A stretch of 64,000 bases of DNA, taken from the NCBI GenBank assembly GCA_033030425.1, contig JAUFSD010000010.1:1736001-1800000 (forward strand). The letters run 5' to 3'. Position numbers and translations under genes: made by a program. Positions within the stretch are counted from its first letter, which is position 1. Each line of letters starts with the position of its first letter. The DNA comes from Verpa conica. Lineage: Eukaryota; Ascomycota; Pezizomycetes; Pezizales; Morchellaceae. The notes beneath the pieces were generated by a model, which ran no database searches, was not told the DNA's origin, and saw only the letters and a list, made by a program, of their open reading frames with translations. Shown in pieces: positions 45,576 through 57,570 of the stretch.

Positions 45576-47146
45576 TTCTAGTAGCTCTTGGTACCATTCT
45601 CATTGTTTTACAGGATAAACCACGAATTATCCAAACGAAGAACCCGTGAGACACAATTACAGTATACACCGCCCAACATGATGTGCTGTGCCTGGTTACA
45701 GCCTAGACTCGGAGTAAACTTCACAGAACCAGTACTCTATTTGGAAACATAGCCTTGGTGTTGAGGCAATTTGCACGTAAACACATACTACGATTAGCAG
45801 GTATCGGAATTTCTATTACTATTAAAGTCTGAGTGGCACAGTATTGTGGATATTTACCACCAAACGAGTATCTTCTACTCGTTCAGATGTGCTGTAGTCG
45901 TATGACCCGTGGCCATATCTCAGCTGAAAGTATATAGACTTGCTTATCCCAGCGTTTGTCTTGTATGTATAGACCTCAAACGGATATGTGGCTTAATGCA
46001 CGGTCAGGCTTAAGAACCCTAATCTGAAGCGAGAGAAAAATAGTCCGATTGTGTAACCGCATGCTATTATGTGCTACTTCCATTGTGTTATATAGTAATC
46101 AGTTATGATATACCCGGTACACATTAGGACAGGAAACTACCCTGTATAGCCAGAGATGCCGAAACAGGATGGTTACGAAATTCGGGGCTGTCATTTCCCG
46201 GGACTCTTGGCTTTTTTTCAGCTAGATCTGGTTGCTAAAGTACTCGGCTGCGGATATTCTCTTGAACTAAAGCACGCAAATCGGAAAGTCACAGGGCTGG
46301 GTCTCTTGACCGGTAAAATGACCCAATACGCATAGGCCAAGAGTAGACCGGGGATCCTAAATAGGCCCAAAGCCAAGGAAACAGTCAAAAGAAGGGAACA
46401 ACTTTGTCAAATCTCTACCACCCAATCAATAATTTTCAGTTACCTTGTATGTTTTTCGGTACATAGCTGGTAGTTGCCTAAATCTCCCCAGTTCCCCTTT
46501 GATATTGCACCGTCTGCTATGATACTGTGTATACTAAGCGACGTGAAATCTCTGAAGACAAAGATTCATCTTAGGTATATGGTTTGTACCCTGCAGCTGC
46601 TGTTGGTAAAAGCGACCCTTGCACTTAAGGCATTGGTGTAGTACTATCAAAATACCAGCCGTCAAAGAAATGTTCAGCCACTGAAAGTGTTTTATAGATC
46701 CGGATAGACTACTCTAGCGTCACATTCAATAATCCACACTGCATAAAATCTACAAGGGGTGTTGGTAAAAGATTATTCCTTATTAGCTCAGGATGCGCTT
46801 AGTTTTCCGGTTTGGTGTTTATGTGTGGGTAATTAACCTCTAAGGTGGTTTCACGAACACAAAGCGTTCGGAGCACTGATATCTTTAAGGAGACTATTCG
46901 ATATTGAATCTATGTTATCCTTGTGCTTACAATAATACGAGCCTTGAGAGAACGGTACCTTGTCTTAGCATTATTATGGAGCACTCTAGAGCTTCTAAAA
47001 ATGCCTCTAGGATTGTGGTCCTAGTTAAAGAGTGGTGTTATAGTAACATTCTGCAAACACTACTTGTACTCATAGGTTATGGGTGTCGGTTACTCCTGCC
47101 CCCGAAAACATGTCTATAATCTCAGCTTTCTATTCTAAGTAACTTA
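45576..47146. other. Gene-poor region
   Basis: No gene or repeat supported; the open frame 46904-47119 has no signature. Confidence 0.4.
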
Positions 47147-47549
47147 CCGAATTCGCGATTTCGCGAAAGGACCTGGTCTATTGACGAATAACCTGGGGAA
47201 ACTAGAACTTAGGAGAGAACACATAGGTGTCCTAGGGGCGACTATCTTCTGAGAGTTGCCTGCCATAATATATACCACATACGGATAGTTAGTAAAGAGG
47301 CACTAACTCAAGTGTAAACAATTAGGAGCTTGTATCATATTACTAATATTAATTTTCCTTCTTTAGATAATTATAGGGTTCATAGAGTAGAAATTAATTA
47401 GGTAAATTCTCTAAATTATTGTGTATTTATGTGGGTGTACAAGGTGTCTCCCTAATCTATTAGAGCTGTTGTGTTCTGGATCACTCCCAAATGGCCTGCT
47501 TCCCCCATACATTCATGGCTCGACCGGTCCATTGACGAATGACCTAGAG
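47147..47549. repeat. Foldback-family relative, copy 2 (TTCGCGA family)
   Basis: It begins with TTCGCGATTTCGCGAAAGGACC and ends with GGTCCATTGACGAATGACC, matching the arms of the element at 26632-27204, and shares its AT-rich centre and the order of motifs. It is shorter in both arms and more diverged, so it is the older or eroded copy. Confidence 0.65.
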
Positions 47550-47576
47550 AAGTACCACATTACAAAGTTAGTGGTA

Positions 47577-47700
47577 CCTGTGGGAGTAAGTCTCTGGACA
47601 GTGGTAGTGGTGGCATCATCTCTCACGCAAAATTGTTGGCTGTTTCCTAGGGCAAGCCTGTGCCACCACAGCCAGGTGTCCAGAGACTTACCCCCGCAGG
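47577..47700. repeat. Inverted repeat, 39-bp arms
   Basis: 47577-47615 and 47661-47700 pair as an inverted repeat sharing GTAAGTCTCTGGACA and GGTGGCA with a few differences and a 45-bp loop. It is a small MITE or a strong hairpin. Confidence 0.7.
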
Positions 47701-47705
47701 CGTAG

Positions 47706-47861
47706 TACAGTTTCTGGTAGAATTATTGTGGGAACATGGGTTATGAGCAGGGTTTTTGCAGCCAATACTGACGCTGGAATCTTCGCCGAGAACCAAGGAG
47801 GCCAATCAAGGTTATTGATCTTGCACGCCACACTTCCGCAATAATTCTACCGGAAACTATA
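47706..47861. repeat. MITE with about 26-bp TIRs, 156 bp
   Basis: The ends begin TACAGTTTCTGGTAGAATTA (left) and TATAGTTTCCGGTAGAATTA (right, complement). TA borders and a non-coding interior fit a Tc1/mariner-type miniature element. Confidence 0.7.
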
Positions 47862-48237
47862 GTAGAAAGTCTTTTCCTGAGTACTGTGGCACACGCTAGT
47901 AGACAAGGTTAAGTATTACTAGCCACATAGACACCTGTCCTCTTAGAGTAATGTCCCAACTTAGATAATTCCTCTTCCGTTCCATTAACATAATATCATC
48001 CTTGATTTTCTAATTCAATTAGATCATTTTCTTCAGTTTGACTTTTCGATACTAAAGAACACCATTGCCAAGCGGCCTGTGACGGCACAACCGCCTATAT
48101 GAGGCATTTCCCACCACAAAGAATAACAAATCCTGGAGAAGAAACTGAGTGCTGTGACTAGTGGTATGTATTTTCCAAACATATTCTAGGGCACTGGGGA
48201 ATCTGACACTCCAGGTTAATACCGTATATACCGTATA

Positions 48238-48712
48238 TACTCGTATAATCCACTATCGCCGAAAGATCCGGGACAGGGTGGTTCCCTACAATTTTTGAGG
48301 CTCTATGTTTGAGGCAAAGGTTTAATGATTGTGGGAGCCAGTAAAGTTTCTGCTTACTTGTAGTTGTCAAGCGTTTCCGGAACAGGGTGACTGGGAACGC
48401 CATGTCGCCCACTGAGATCCATCAAGTGCACAAGGCTTGAGGCAGCAATAGGTTGAATTTTAAGGAACTGAGGACTAAAGTAAGATAATCCTTAGTTTTA
48501 ACCAATAATAAAATCACATAAGCTCACAATTTGAGCTTGTGAGGTAGGCATGCCCCATTACCATATTCCGGAAACGCTTGACGACTACGAGTAGAGTCCC
48601 AAGAATAGTGAGTGTAAAGCTGAACTCACTTCTGCCCCACAGAACTGCCCTCGCTTGCAGGGAACCACCCTGCTCCGGATCTTTCGGCGATAGTGGATTA
48701 TACGGGTATACG
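48238..48712. repeat. Foldback element, about 150-bp arms
   Basis: Left arm 48238-48385 and right arm 48563-48712 are inverted relatives. Both contain CGTATAATCCACTATCGCCG, GAAAGATCCGG, CAGGGTGGTTCCCT and GTCAAGCGTTTCCGGAA. The outer part is nearly identical and the inner part diverged. Central spacer about 175 bp. No coding capacity. Confidence 0.75.
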
Positions 48713-48758
48713 TAGTCGCCAAGCCTTTTAAACTGTGGAAGACCTTTGACTTTGGATA

Positions 48759-48841
48759 GATGTTTATTGGTCACGTGGTTTATCTATGGTGGGTAGGAAT
48801 AGAATCGCCACCAAAAATATACCACGTGGCCAATAAACATC
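48759..48841. repeat. Hairpin, 20-bp arms
   Basis: GATGTTTATTGGTCACGTGG at 48759 pairs with CCACGTGGCCAATAAACATC at 48822, with one mismatch and a loop of about 43 bases. Confidence 0.75.
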
Positions 48842-48854
48842 TCGGCATCACTAA

Positions 48855-49002
48855 TACTCGGGGCAGGCAATAAGTACCCGAAAATGCAAGTCTTGGGCAA
48901 GGGTGTTTTTATTGGATATGGCAGCCTCTATGCATTAAAATGTAGCTTCGGTTGCTGAATATAAAACTTGCATTTTCGGGTACTTATTGCCTGCCCCGAG
49001 TA
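48855..49002. repeat. Young MITE with perfect 37-bp TIRs, 148 bp
   Basis: 48855-48891 and 48966-49002 are exact inverted copies starting TACTCGGGGCAGGCAATAAG, with TA at each border. The 74-bp interior is non-coding. A diverged relative of its ends is visible near 56432-56500 (GGAAATAAGTACCAAACTATGCAAGT-like, split by differences). Confidence 0.9.
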
Positions 49003-49576
49003 CATGGCTGCGGTAGAGTTGTAACAGATGCATGTTGGTAACTAGAGAGCGTTCATTTGTCGGATTACCAGCTGACCCGGTGATCCATGACGATCCCCGA
49101 GAAACCTCGCTGCATGCATGCCCGAAGCAAAACACCATACAATTAGCCGTAAGTGAGACCCATTAGAAGCAGTCCCCTTAGATCGATGTCAGATAACCTA
49201 TCGTCGGGTATCTAAATGATGTCGATCTATCGTTAGCCTAGATAACCGATAGCACACTTATTAACAGATTTCCAAAGGGGTATAAATTATTAGCCTTGGT
49301 GCAATAAGAGCTCTACTATGAACTCCAGCAGTTGTGATGCAAAGCGATTCTTGCCAAGGGATCGTACAGTTAAGATTGGCCTGGAGCTGCCCGGTAGGCA
49401 GCCAGTAACCCCTCCCTACGGATCTACATAGAGTGGGCCCCCTCACCCTTCTCCTCATAATGTCAAGCTATATCTTCAGGCTCTTTGCCCTAGGTGGTAT
49501 CGGTACAAATTATAAAACAACCTAGAAAATACCAAGATTCAAGGCCGCAAAAACATCTATTATCCAGCCATCTAAA

Positions 49577-50872
49577 ATGCCAGCTATTGCCAAAGTTCCC
49601 CCAATTATCGACTTTGCACGTGAGTTCTATGTTCCTAGAGTGGGATTTACCCAAGATTTGAAGCTGAATAAACAATTAGCATTCTATAGTGACGATGCCG
49701 CAGCACGTCAAAGTATAATAGACCAGATCAAAGAAGCCTGTTTAGATAAAGGTTTCTTCCAAATAATAAATACCCCAGTCTCGCTGGAGCTCCAGGAGAG
49801 TTTATTCGGTCAGGCGGAAAAATTCTTTAAGCTTCCTTTAGAGGAAAAGCTCAAGATCGACAAAGGTCAAGACCAGACACCCAAGAGACCTCCAAAACAA
49901 TGATTAAACTAACCTAATACAGATAAGAACAATTATAACCGCGGATACGAAGTCTTCCGGTCCCAAATATTCGAAGAAGGGGGACGACCAGACCTCAAGG
50001 AAGGAATCTACTTCAGCGATGACCTAGGACCTGACCATCCATTCGTCAAAGCCAAAAAATACAACTGCGGCCCCAACCTATACCCAGAAGCAATTGAAGA
50101 CCCCGAAATGTTCAAAAATCTCACCGATACATACTATCACACAATGGTAAAGCTGGCGAAAGATATTCTTCACGTATTAGCATTATCACTGGATCTTCCC
50201 ATGAACTGGTTCGATGAATATAGTACGGATGCTCTTAGCACTCTTCGGATGTTGCATTATCCACCACAACCTGAAGATTCACATCCAATGGAGAGAGGAA
50301 CCGGTGCGCACAGAGATTTCGGTTAGTTAAGACAATACCTCAGTTGGTAGAAGCTAGTACTAAACAAGTTTTTTATCTCTGATTTGCCGTCACTATACTC
50401 ATGCAAAGAGATGTTGGAGGCCTGCAAGTGTGGGATCAAGGCACCGATTCATGGCTAGATGTAAGTCCTCACTCTTTTTTAAATCAAGTGAGGGGGTACA
50501 ATAGGTTACAATATTAACCAGTGTGAATCATTTTCTTTTTTCCACCTAACTAATACAAACCAGGTCGCCCCCACAAAAGGAGCATACGTAGTCAACCTAG
50601 GCAACCTAATGATGAGATGGAGCAACGACAAATACAAATCAGCCCTCCACCGCGTCATCAACAAGTCTGGGAAAGAACGATATTCTATACCGTTATTCTT
50701 CACTGGAAACCCAGACTACGTTATAAAGTGTCTTCCAGGATGTGAAGATAATGGGGTCGAGAAATATCCCCCGATTGTAATCCAGGACTACCTCAGAGAA
50801 AGATATGCTGATACTTATGGGAAAGCTACGGTCTATAATAATGCCTTAAAAGGGTCTGGAACGTCGTCTTAG
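49577..50872 (+). CDS. Isopenicillin-N-synthase-like 2OG-Fe(II) oxygenase
   Basis: Exon 1 49577-49865, intron 49866-49922 (CTAAC and TAATACAG), exon 2 49923-50321, an intron from 50322 (GTTAGT) to about 50375, exon to 50460, intron 50461-50563 (GTAAGT, CTAAC, CCAG), exon 50564-50872. The protein starts MPAIAKVPPIIDF, with the DIOX_N region (EACLDKGFFQIINTPVS, KLPLEEKLK) typical of this family. The catalytic part has AHRDFG (HxD), SALHRVIN (second His) and ERYSIPLF (Arg and Ser that bind 2-oxoglutarate), so all ligands are present. Such enzymes hydroxylate or desaturate small molecules, often in secondary metabolism. The second intron lacks an AG acceptor at the place the protein alignment demands (GTTAGT ... 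ATTTGCCGTCACT), so splicing or function is in doubt. Confidence 0.8.
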
Positions 50873-51489
50873 GTTTTATCTTTCTTTTCTGTTTAACTTA
50901 TTGAACAAATCTTTTAGAGGGTTTAAGTCGATATTTGAAAGATAAAGCCTATTTTAATTTGTTCATATACTAAGTGGGGAGGGGAGGAATTAGCTTCTAG
51001 AATCAAACTTGAGCTCAAACACAAAAATGAGGGTAACAAGAGGAGATTTTATTCTTGTGATAAAAAAACTTCCTACCGCACTTTTTATACGGATATTTCC
51101 TGGTATATGTGACTTGGGTTAAGGTCAACTGTCGCTCGACAAACGCTGAGAGTTGCCATCAGTAGTGGCTGTCGGGCGACAGGTTCTCTCTCTCCATGCC
51201 TGTAGCTTTCTGTCGCTCGACCACAATAGACCTATGTGGGGCCACTACTAGTCATCTCTCGACAAAAACCTCCCACTCTTAGAAACAGTGTTCCTAACCT
51301 TCCGGGGCCCTGCCGCAACCCCAGGAAGGGACGACCTGTGTGTATTATAGTCTGTCTGGGGCGCGATTTTCCCTGGTTACAGTGACCATAGGGCCATTCA
51401 GGGCCCTATAAATCATGCCAAGTCGTTTTTTTATACTTGCCAAATCTAAGTTGGTAATTTTCATGAAACAAGGCATTAATAGAGTAAAG

Positions 51490-51684
51490 TACAGTAGAAG
51501 CCCTCTATAAGAATACTCTCTATAAGAATATTCTTATTAGAAAACTCCGAGAAGAGCCGCACTAGGCGACATTTGGCAAGTATTCCACCTAAAATAACCC
51601 TATTGGGTTAGGATAATTTCTCTATAAGAATATTCTCATAAATTCTCGGTCCCGAACGTATTCTTATAGAGAGCTTCTACTGTA
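51490..51684. repeat. Pogo/Tigger-like MITE, 195 bp
   Basis: Inverted ends of 27 bp with one mismatch, starting TACAGTAGAAGC(C/T)CTCTATAAG, with TA borders. Extra CTCTATAAGAATA copies lie inside both arms. Non-coding. Confidence 0.85.
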
Positions 51685-52180
51685 TTAGTCTTAAAATGAA
51701 TAAAGAAACCCTAACCCTGCTATCTTGGCGGCCTGTGGGGCCCCATGCAGTCCCGGTTCTCATGCTTTGAGCCCTAGGCATTTATAGCAGGGGAAAGGAC
51801 GGAATACAAAGCTGTAGGACGTCTGGTCTTGTGCTTAGAATGGATGGACTGCCCCGTTAGGAATACTGCTTAGAGATGTCAGACATTGTCGCCCGACAGC
51901 TCTGGGGGCTGTTGTAGCTGTTACCTGCTGTCGAGCGACAGAAATTCACTACCTGAGTGCGCTCTGCCTAGTTGTTGCCCGACAAGAAACTCCTCCTCCC
52001 AGGGGTGTCGAACATTGTCGCCCGATAACTGGAGTAGGCTGTAGGCTGTAGCAGCACCCTGCCGCTCGACAACATATGGGGACTTTACTGCCTGCGTTGC
52101 CTGTCGCCCGACAACTCTCTAGGCCTTTGCTAGATTCAGCTGCTTGTCGCTCGACAGTATTTAGAGACACTGCCTCTATT

Positions 52181-52412
52181 CTTTGCCGACACCAGGGTTA
52201 CCCTCCGGCATCATGATGCGGCACTAAAAAACATTATATCGCCGACCTACCCGCATCACTCTATCTACACTCTATCATAGTCAATTACCCTCTCATAGTG
52301 TTATATCCTCTAAATATTGATATTGGATAGCCCCTATGGGGTTAGAAATACCAAAATTTTTTCTTTCCTAGCACACCACTTTGCAGCTCTTTTTAATCAA
52401 TGATTTTATAGT
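52181..52412. repeat. Dispersed repeat, copy 1
   Basis: This stretch matches 62427-62668 in the same orientation: TATTCTTTGCCGAC, TCATGATGCGGCACTAA, CTCATAGTGTTATATCCTC and GGATAGCCCCTATGGGGTTA recur in the same order with small changes. No coding capacity; family unknown. Confidence 0.65.
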
Positions 52413-52768
52413 CTTGTTTACTCAACTATGATGAATGAAGGAATATAGAACGCCTCATGGTTGGTATATATTTCTACTTTTATTCTACTTTTTAAAAGGA
52501 CTTTTATTTTTTATAATATCCAGCAATAAGCAATGATTTCTGTGGTTATGCGCCAAGCCGTCCGCCGTAAAGGGTATCATGTATTTTTGTCGTGCGACAG
52601 TAAGCCCTACCCAGGTTACAGACCATGCAAAAAGAGTATAATCTGAATCGCAGGAATCGCGAAAAATAATTACAAGAGGATCGTGTGATCGGAAAATAAT
52701 CAAAAGAGCATGAATCGCACGATTCTGGTCGCGATTTCTGATTGGTAATACAGGGTAATAGACAGTTC

Positions 52769-55700
52769 CTACGTGCTCACTCGATACACCCCATAATGAT
52801 CGCTCCCCTCAGGAATCCCATATCCATATTTTCTCCCCTCAAAATCTTCCTCTATCTCTTTCAGGTCCTTCCCTTTCTCTGTATACATATCGTCCTTCAC
52901 ATTACTCTCATATAAATGCGAATACACACCAGCAAGGGTGTAAGGTAGATGTCCCATGATATTCTGCCCAACATAAAACACTGAAACTACCCCCCACGAA
53001 AATAGAACCATGATCATCGCAGCTACGAAGCTCCCCTCACCCACGTATACCCGGTAGCCTTCCACATACTCAACACTAGTACCAAATATCTTCTCCGCAT
53101 TCATCCTCAATAGAGTTGCAAACAGCCCTCGCATCACCGTCTCGAAGGTTCCTATAGTAGCCTCCCTATCCGGCAGATGCGTCTCGTTTCCTGGCACCCG
53201 CACTACGCTGGTGTTTACAGCTACCATGAGATGATTAATCCGCGCTAATGGGTGTAATGTGGGATCAAACTCGAGGGCAGTACGAAGCAGTTTTCCGAAG
53301 ACGAGAGAAAGAGGAGCAGGATAGCTCATGTTGGTAGCGTAGAGCGACGAAATCTGCTGAGTGTCAAGGGGTCGTATGTTTTCTATAGAGAGCACCTGCC
53401 CATTTCTCACAGTAGTACGTAGGTCCACTATCCGATCTGCCAACGAACAGTTCAGTGCGACGAACTGGTACGAGTCGGCACCACTAGCGGGGGTAACGTT
53501 GAACCTTTCGTTCTCGGCCCAGATGGGAAAGATTCGATCAGCGCAGCTCATCCTATTTACCATACTGTCCATACAGGTTCCGTCCCAAGATAATATGGAT
53601 GGATTTTGAGGAAGGCCACATGGGTTCTCGAAAACGAGGAAGTTATCTTGAGAATGAAGCGTACGCAAGCTGGCGCAGTCGGTATCTATGACGCTGCTGT
53701 AGTTCTGACTACACGGGAATGTGATACGGTTATCGTCAATCTGAGTACATGAGATATCTAAGCCAAAGCCAATAGTGTTGTATACACCCTCGCCGTTTGG
53801 GGCCGGGTCATACGGGGGACTGATGTAAAACTCCTGGGTGGTCCAAGTCGGATACTCTTCAGTTTTGAGGCTCCTACCTAGTTCTCTATACATCTGTGTA
53901 TTATGAGGGAGCAGGTTCTGGTGGATGATGTGGGCTCGGCGGGTTTTTGGTGTGTAGGGAGATGAAGAGTACAGGCCTACGAGGGCGATGGGGAGCGTGT
54001 TCGAGAGCAGGATTGCTACAGATAAGATGGAGAGAGTATATTCACGGTTTCTAAGTGAGGCGCGTAGCTGGAGGTGGGGAGGATGTTTGTCGTAGTCGAT
54101 GGCGAGGGAACTGGAGTAGGAGGCCGTGCCGGTTCTAAGAGCTCTGTATGGTCCTATCATACAATAGGTCGCACCAAGGCTGACGAGTATGGGCTCGATG
54201 GTACTGCCCAGTACTATAGCGAGATAGGTGAAGAGAATCTTTGAGCGGAAAGAATTAGGGCCGAAGGGCATCGGGAATCCTAGTTGGGTTAGCAGTGAAG
54301 AAAAGGAGGAAGAGTGATCTACCGTTGTTTACTCGCGAATTCGCGAAGGAAAAAATCAGCAGTATCATCATGGCCGGGAAGTAGAAAAAACAAGCTGCAC
54401 CGATGGTAGCAGTGAGCGTCCACGGTTGCCTTCCAAGTATCTGTCGATTGGAACCCGGATCCAATAACAGCTCTTTACTTATATTCTCTGTACCACACAT
54501 CACCCGGATTGCGGGGCCCTCATCGAGTTCAAGTTTAAAGAAAAGGTTTGCATCGTCCATAGCCTTAGACAGGACTTTAGGCCTGTAATATTCCGCCCAT
54601 TGCATTGCGGCGCACAGCTCTGGACTCGCCGAAAGCAGTCGCAGTGATGCCCCCAGGCTCTCTGGCTCTACGTCGAGATTGCACGGGCGCTGTCTAATGA
54701 GGACTGCTAGCGATGCAGCTAGCACCACTACAATTGACAGTATTATGATTACCGCCAGCGCCCAGCCTCGATTCACCGTGATCCTGGCGGTTGTAACTAT
54801 CAATTCGGCAGACATATCCCTTGCTAAGGCAAACGCAAACAGCATTTTCAACCCCGTATCATATGTACTCTCCAGTACTCGCCCGTCTAACAGGCTACCC
54901 AGACTGACTTTCGTATGCCCAGGTAGCGAAAATGCCGAAAGAGTATTCAGCTGTGTCATGAAAATCATACTAGATCCCGTATAAGGCCGCACCACCGAGC
55001 TAGTATCACTGCGGGAAAACCGCTTCGAGAGGTCATCCCCGATACTTGCAATTTCGTCTAGCGGATATCCAAAGCGGACAGGGACTTGGAGGTCGGTCGG
55101 AACCCCTTGGACAAGAACCTCTTGCGCGAAACTTTTCTAGCTTCTTCCACCAAGGATATCATCGAAGCCCCGTGGGCCTGGACCTGATATTCTTTCTCGT
55201 CTGCCAGATCGAGAGACATCGAGAACCACACCAGATGGCATCCTGATGGTAGCGTTGACTTCTTCGGAATAGTAAGAAGGTGTGCAGAAAATAGCGGTAA
55301 TGTTAATAGGCCTAGGGAACGTGAAGTTTTCGGTGATGTTCTGTGGTGACAGTCCGGACGCCCAGGCAAACATGTATGATGCTGGCTTTGCCGTGTTGCT
55401 CAACTGGTGCGATATGCTCGTCCACGGAGAAATGAAGACCGTATACGCATCGCAGGCATCACTGGACTGGTTACGCTCTCTTAACGCCCCTGCATCGCAG
55501 AGGTGCACCTCGTATACTCCATCCGCAGAGGTAATATTGATCGTGAGATTATTGTCCACATACCCAACTGCCGGTGGCCTTGAATCTTGACATTGCAGCT
55601 CCGCCTCGAATAGTGTTGTCTCGACCGTCCAGCTCTCAAGTGTATCCATTACGTACTCAGGGCGCACCGGGCGAAGTGCATAGGTATCTGTTATGAATGG

Positions 55701-56350
55701 AAACAGGGTACCATTATTCCACGCACGATCGTAGGCAGGGAACGAGATGTCCGGAGATACGTTATAGCCAGCCAAGTCGAAAGAGATCTGTGTTCCGTTC
55801 ACAAGAACCACCGACATGTCAAATATATTGGGCAACATAGGGACAATGAGGAAATTCATCAGGCATAGGATTATCGAGGAGAGTGCCACAACGAAGTGTC
55901 TGCGGCCCCTGATTCAGTTGACACCTCTCAATATAAGGGATTGGCCACTTACTTGTTACCCAGCGCCTTGAAGGGTAAAAACAACGAGATACTATATTGA
56001 TAGTCTAGAAAAAGCGAGGCTGAGGCCTTTTCACCGTCTTTAGCACTCATGCGGAAGTAAGGCTCGAGTCGAACAATGTCATGGTGTGGCACGATCCATA
56101 GAAGACTGAGACCTACACCAAGCACCGCGGGGAGCTTGCTATATACAAAATTCGATTCAGGGGGTATGCTTTTACTAGAACACTTGCCAAAGACATGACA
56201 GCCATCGGTGGCGCAGCCTAGCCAGATAATCGCGTTACAGAGAATGAGGGACAGACAAAGGCATATGAAGCTGACCAGAGACTTGGTGCTTAGGGTCGTG
56301 GGGCACCACATTTGGGGTACATCGCTTGTGGGGAGGTTTCCGTACGACAT
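52769..56350 (-). pseudogene. DUF3433 multi-pass membrane protein, one in-frame stop
   Basis: Exon 1 56350-55953, intron 55952-55909 (GTAAGT), exon 2 55908-54323, intron 54322-54280 (GTAGAT donor, GCTAACC branch point, ACTAG acceptor), exon 3 54279-52769. The lengths give 1165 codons in frame, the usual size of fungal DUF3433 proteins. Typical features are the motif IVRLEPYFRMSAKDG followed by a long hydrophobic segment and a second half with another set of segments. There are about ten membrane segments, for example SLVSFICLCLSLILCNAII, VIIILSIVVVLAASLAVLI and FVAAMIMVLFSWGVVSVFY, and extracellular loops rich in N-glycosylation sites. The only defect is TAG at 55139-55137, between LGGRS and KSFAQEVLVQ. 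A C-to-T change of CAG would explain it. If the base is real the gene is broken; otherwise it is a complete gene. Function of DUF3433 is unknown. Confidence 0.8.
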
Positions 56351-56563
56351 TCTAGGAAGGATGTGTCTGCGGAATACTAGATCTCTACAAGGCAGAGCCC
56401 ATTTATGTAATACCCCGCTTCCCCACGATACGCAGTGTGGGAAATAAGTACCAAACTATGCAAGTCTCATCAATAAATATAATTACGCCGTAAGCACTAA
56501 TACTTGCATATATAAGGGGCTCCCTGAGTGGCTTGCCTACATAAAGTACGCAGTACAATCCTC

Positions 56564-56804
56564 TACTCGTAAACCGCTGACGTTTTTAGAATCGACCGGG
56601 TCCGCATAAGAGTGCAGATGACCTACCTAAACATACAAAATTCCCCTTACCCCAGTGTAGAGCCAATACCTCCTCTTTAGACCCTTCCTGAACAGTCGCC
56701 AAGACACGCTGTTGTGTTAGTTGGGCAGTATCTGCTAGGCTAATAACTATATGCACCTATATGCAGACCCAGTCGATTCTAAAAATGTCAGCGGTTTACG
56801 AGTA
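56564..56804. repeat. MITE with about 50-bp TIRs, TACTCGTAAACC family, 241 bp
   Basis: The ends are inverted copies starting TACTCGTAAACCGCTGAC and sharing TTTTTAGAATCGAC and GGGTC further in, with few mismatches and TA borders. A single diverged copy of one end lies at 57955-58010. Confidence 0.85.
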
Positions 56805-57436
56805 CCGTAGTATTTTAGGAAAATACGTTCCGCTGCAGCAACAAAACCTAAATAATTGGCGTTCAAGACACCAGAAATACTGTTTCTCGTTGGTCAGCAC
56901 CGCTGTAATCCTTGCTGCAGCGGAAAAAATCCTGTTAAATACTACAGTAGTCGGTTGTGATTTTACACATAATGACCTCTCATTGAGACGCTCCCGGCGC
57001 ACCAGTAGTACGAATTGATGGTGAAAAACAGGGCGGATCATTCCATAGTCCCGCTAAACTACATTCTCCGGGCCAATAGGATTGTTGTGCGTCGCCTCAA
57101 GCAGCTAGTTTACAACTGCTCCTGCTAACGTCACACACCTAATCCTCCTCCTATCGAGTCCTCCCCCGAGTTCTCTGCCGCAAGATAACTCAATGGCTTA
57201 CAGGAGCGCAGCTTGCTGTCCATCGACCCCCAATAGACCCCCATTGGCCCTAATTTAGGCCCCAATTGCCTGTGCTGTGGGTCCGGATTTATAGAACTCT
57301 ACCGGGTCCTAGACATTCTCCCTTAACCTTTGCTCTTGGAGAAACTTATTTGATTTGATTGATTGATCGAATTATTGTCAGTTGTACCTAAAGGGGGGAG
57401 GTGTCCTCCCCCTTGAATCTTCCTTTTTCCCTCTAA

Positions 57437-57570
57437 TACAGCGTACGGCAAATAATATCGAGGAACAAGGGCCTAGTACCAGGGTATAATGCCCAATCAG
57501 CACCAGAGCCATTGCCAAAAGCCTAAACTTCATGTCTTATGTTTCTGAGTCTTGTTTGCCGCCCGCTGTA
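57437..57570. repeat. MITE, TACAGCG family, copy 2 (134 bp)
   Basis: The left end TACAGCGTACGGCAAA and the right end (complement TACAGCGGGCGGCAAA) match the element at 25104-25246, with more mismatches. Non-coding; ends directly against the next repeat. Confidence 0.65.

Larger units (their letters stand above)
51130..52599. repeat. Array of palindromic 12-mers TGTCGCYCGACA
   Basis: About twelve exact or near copies of TGTCG(C/A/T)(C/T/G)CGACA. They cluster at 51130, 51170 and 51211, then from 51887 to 52156 (at least seven copies), with a stray one at 52588. Spacing in the second group is about 40 bases. The two clusters flank the MITE at 51490-51684. Dense subterminal palindromes of this kind are known as transposase-binding sites in hAT, CACTA and similar elements; assignment to such an element here is inference. 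Confidence 0.8.

Noticed and set aside
51130..52160. CRISPR-like array reading of the TGTCGCYCGACA repeats
   Set aside because: Repeats are short, palindromic and irregularly spaced, and the context is eukaryotic with introns; iterons are a better description.
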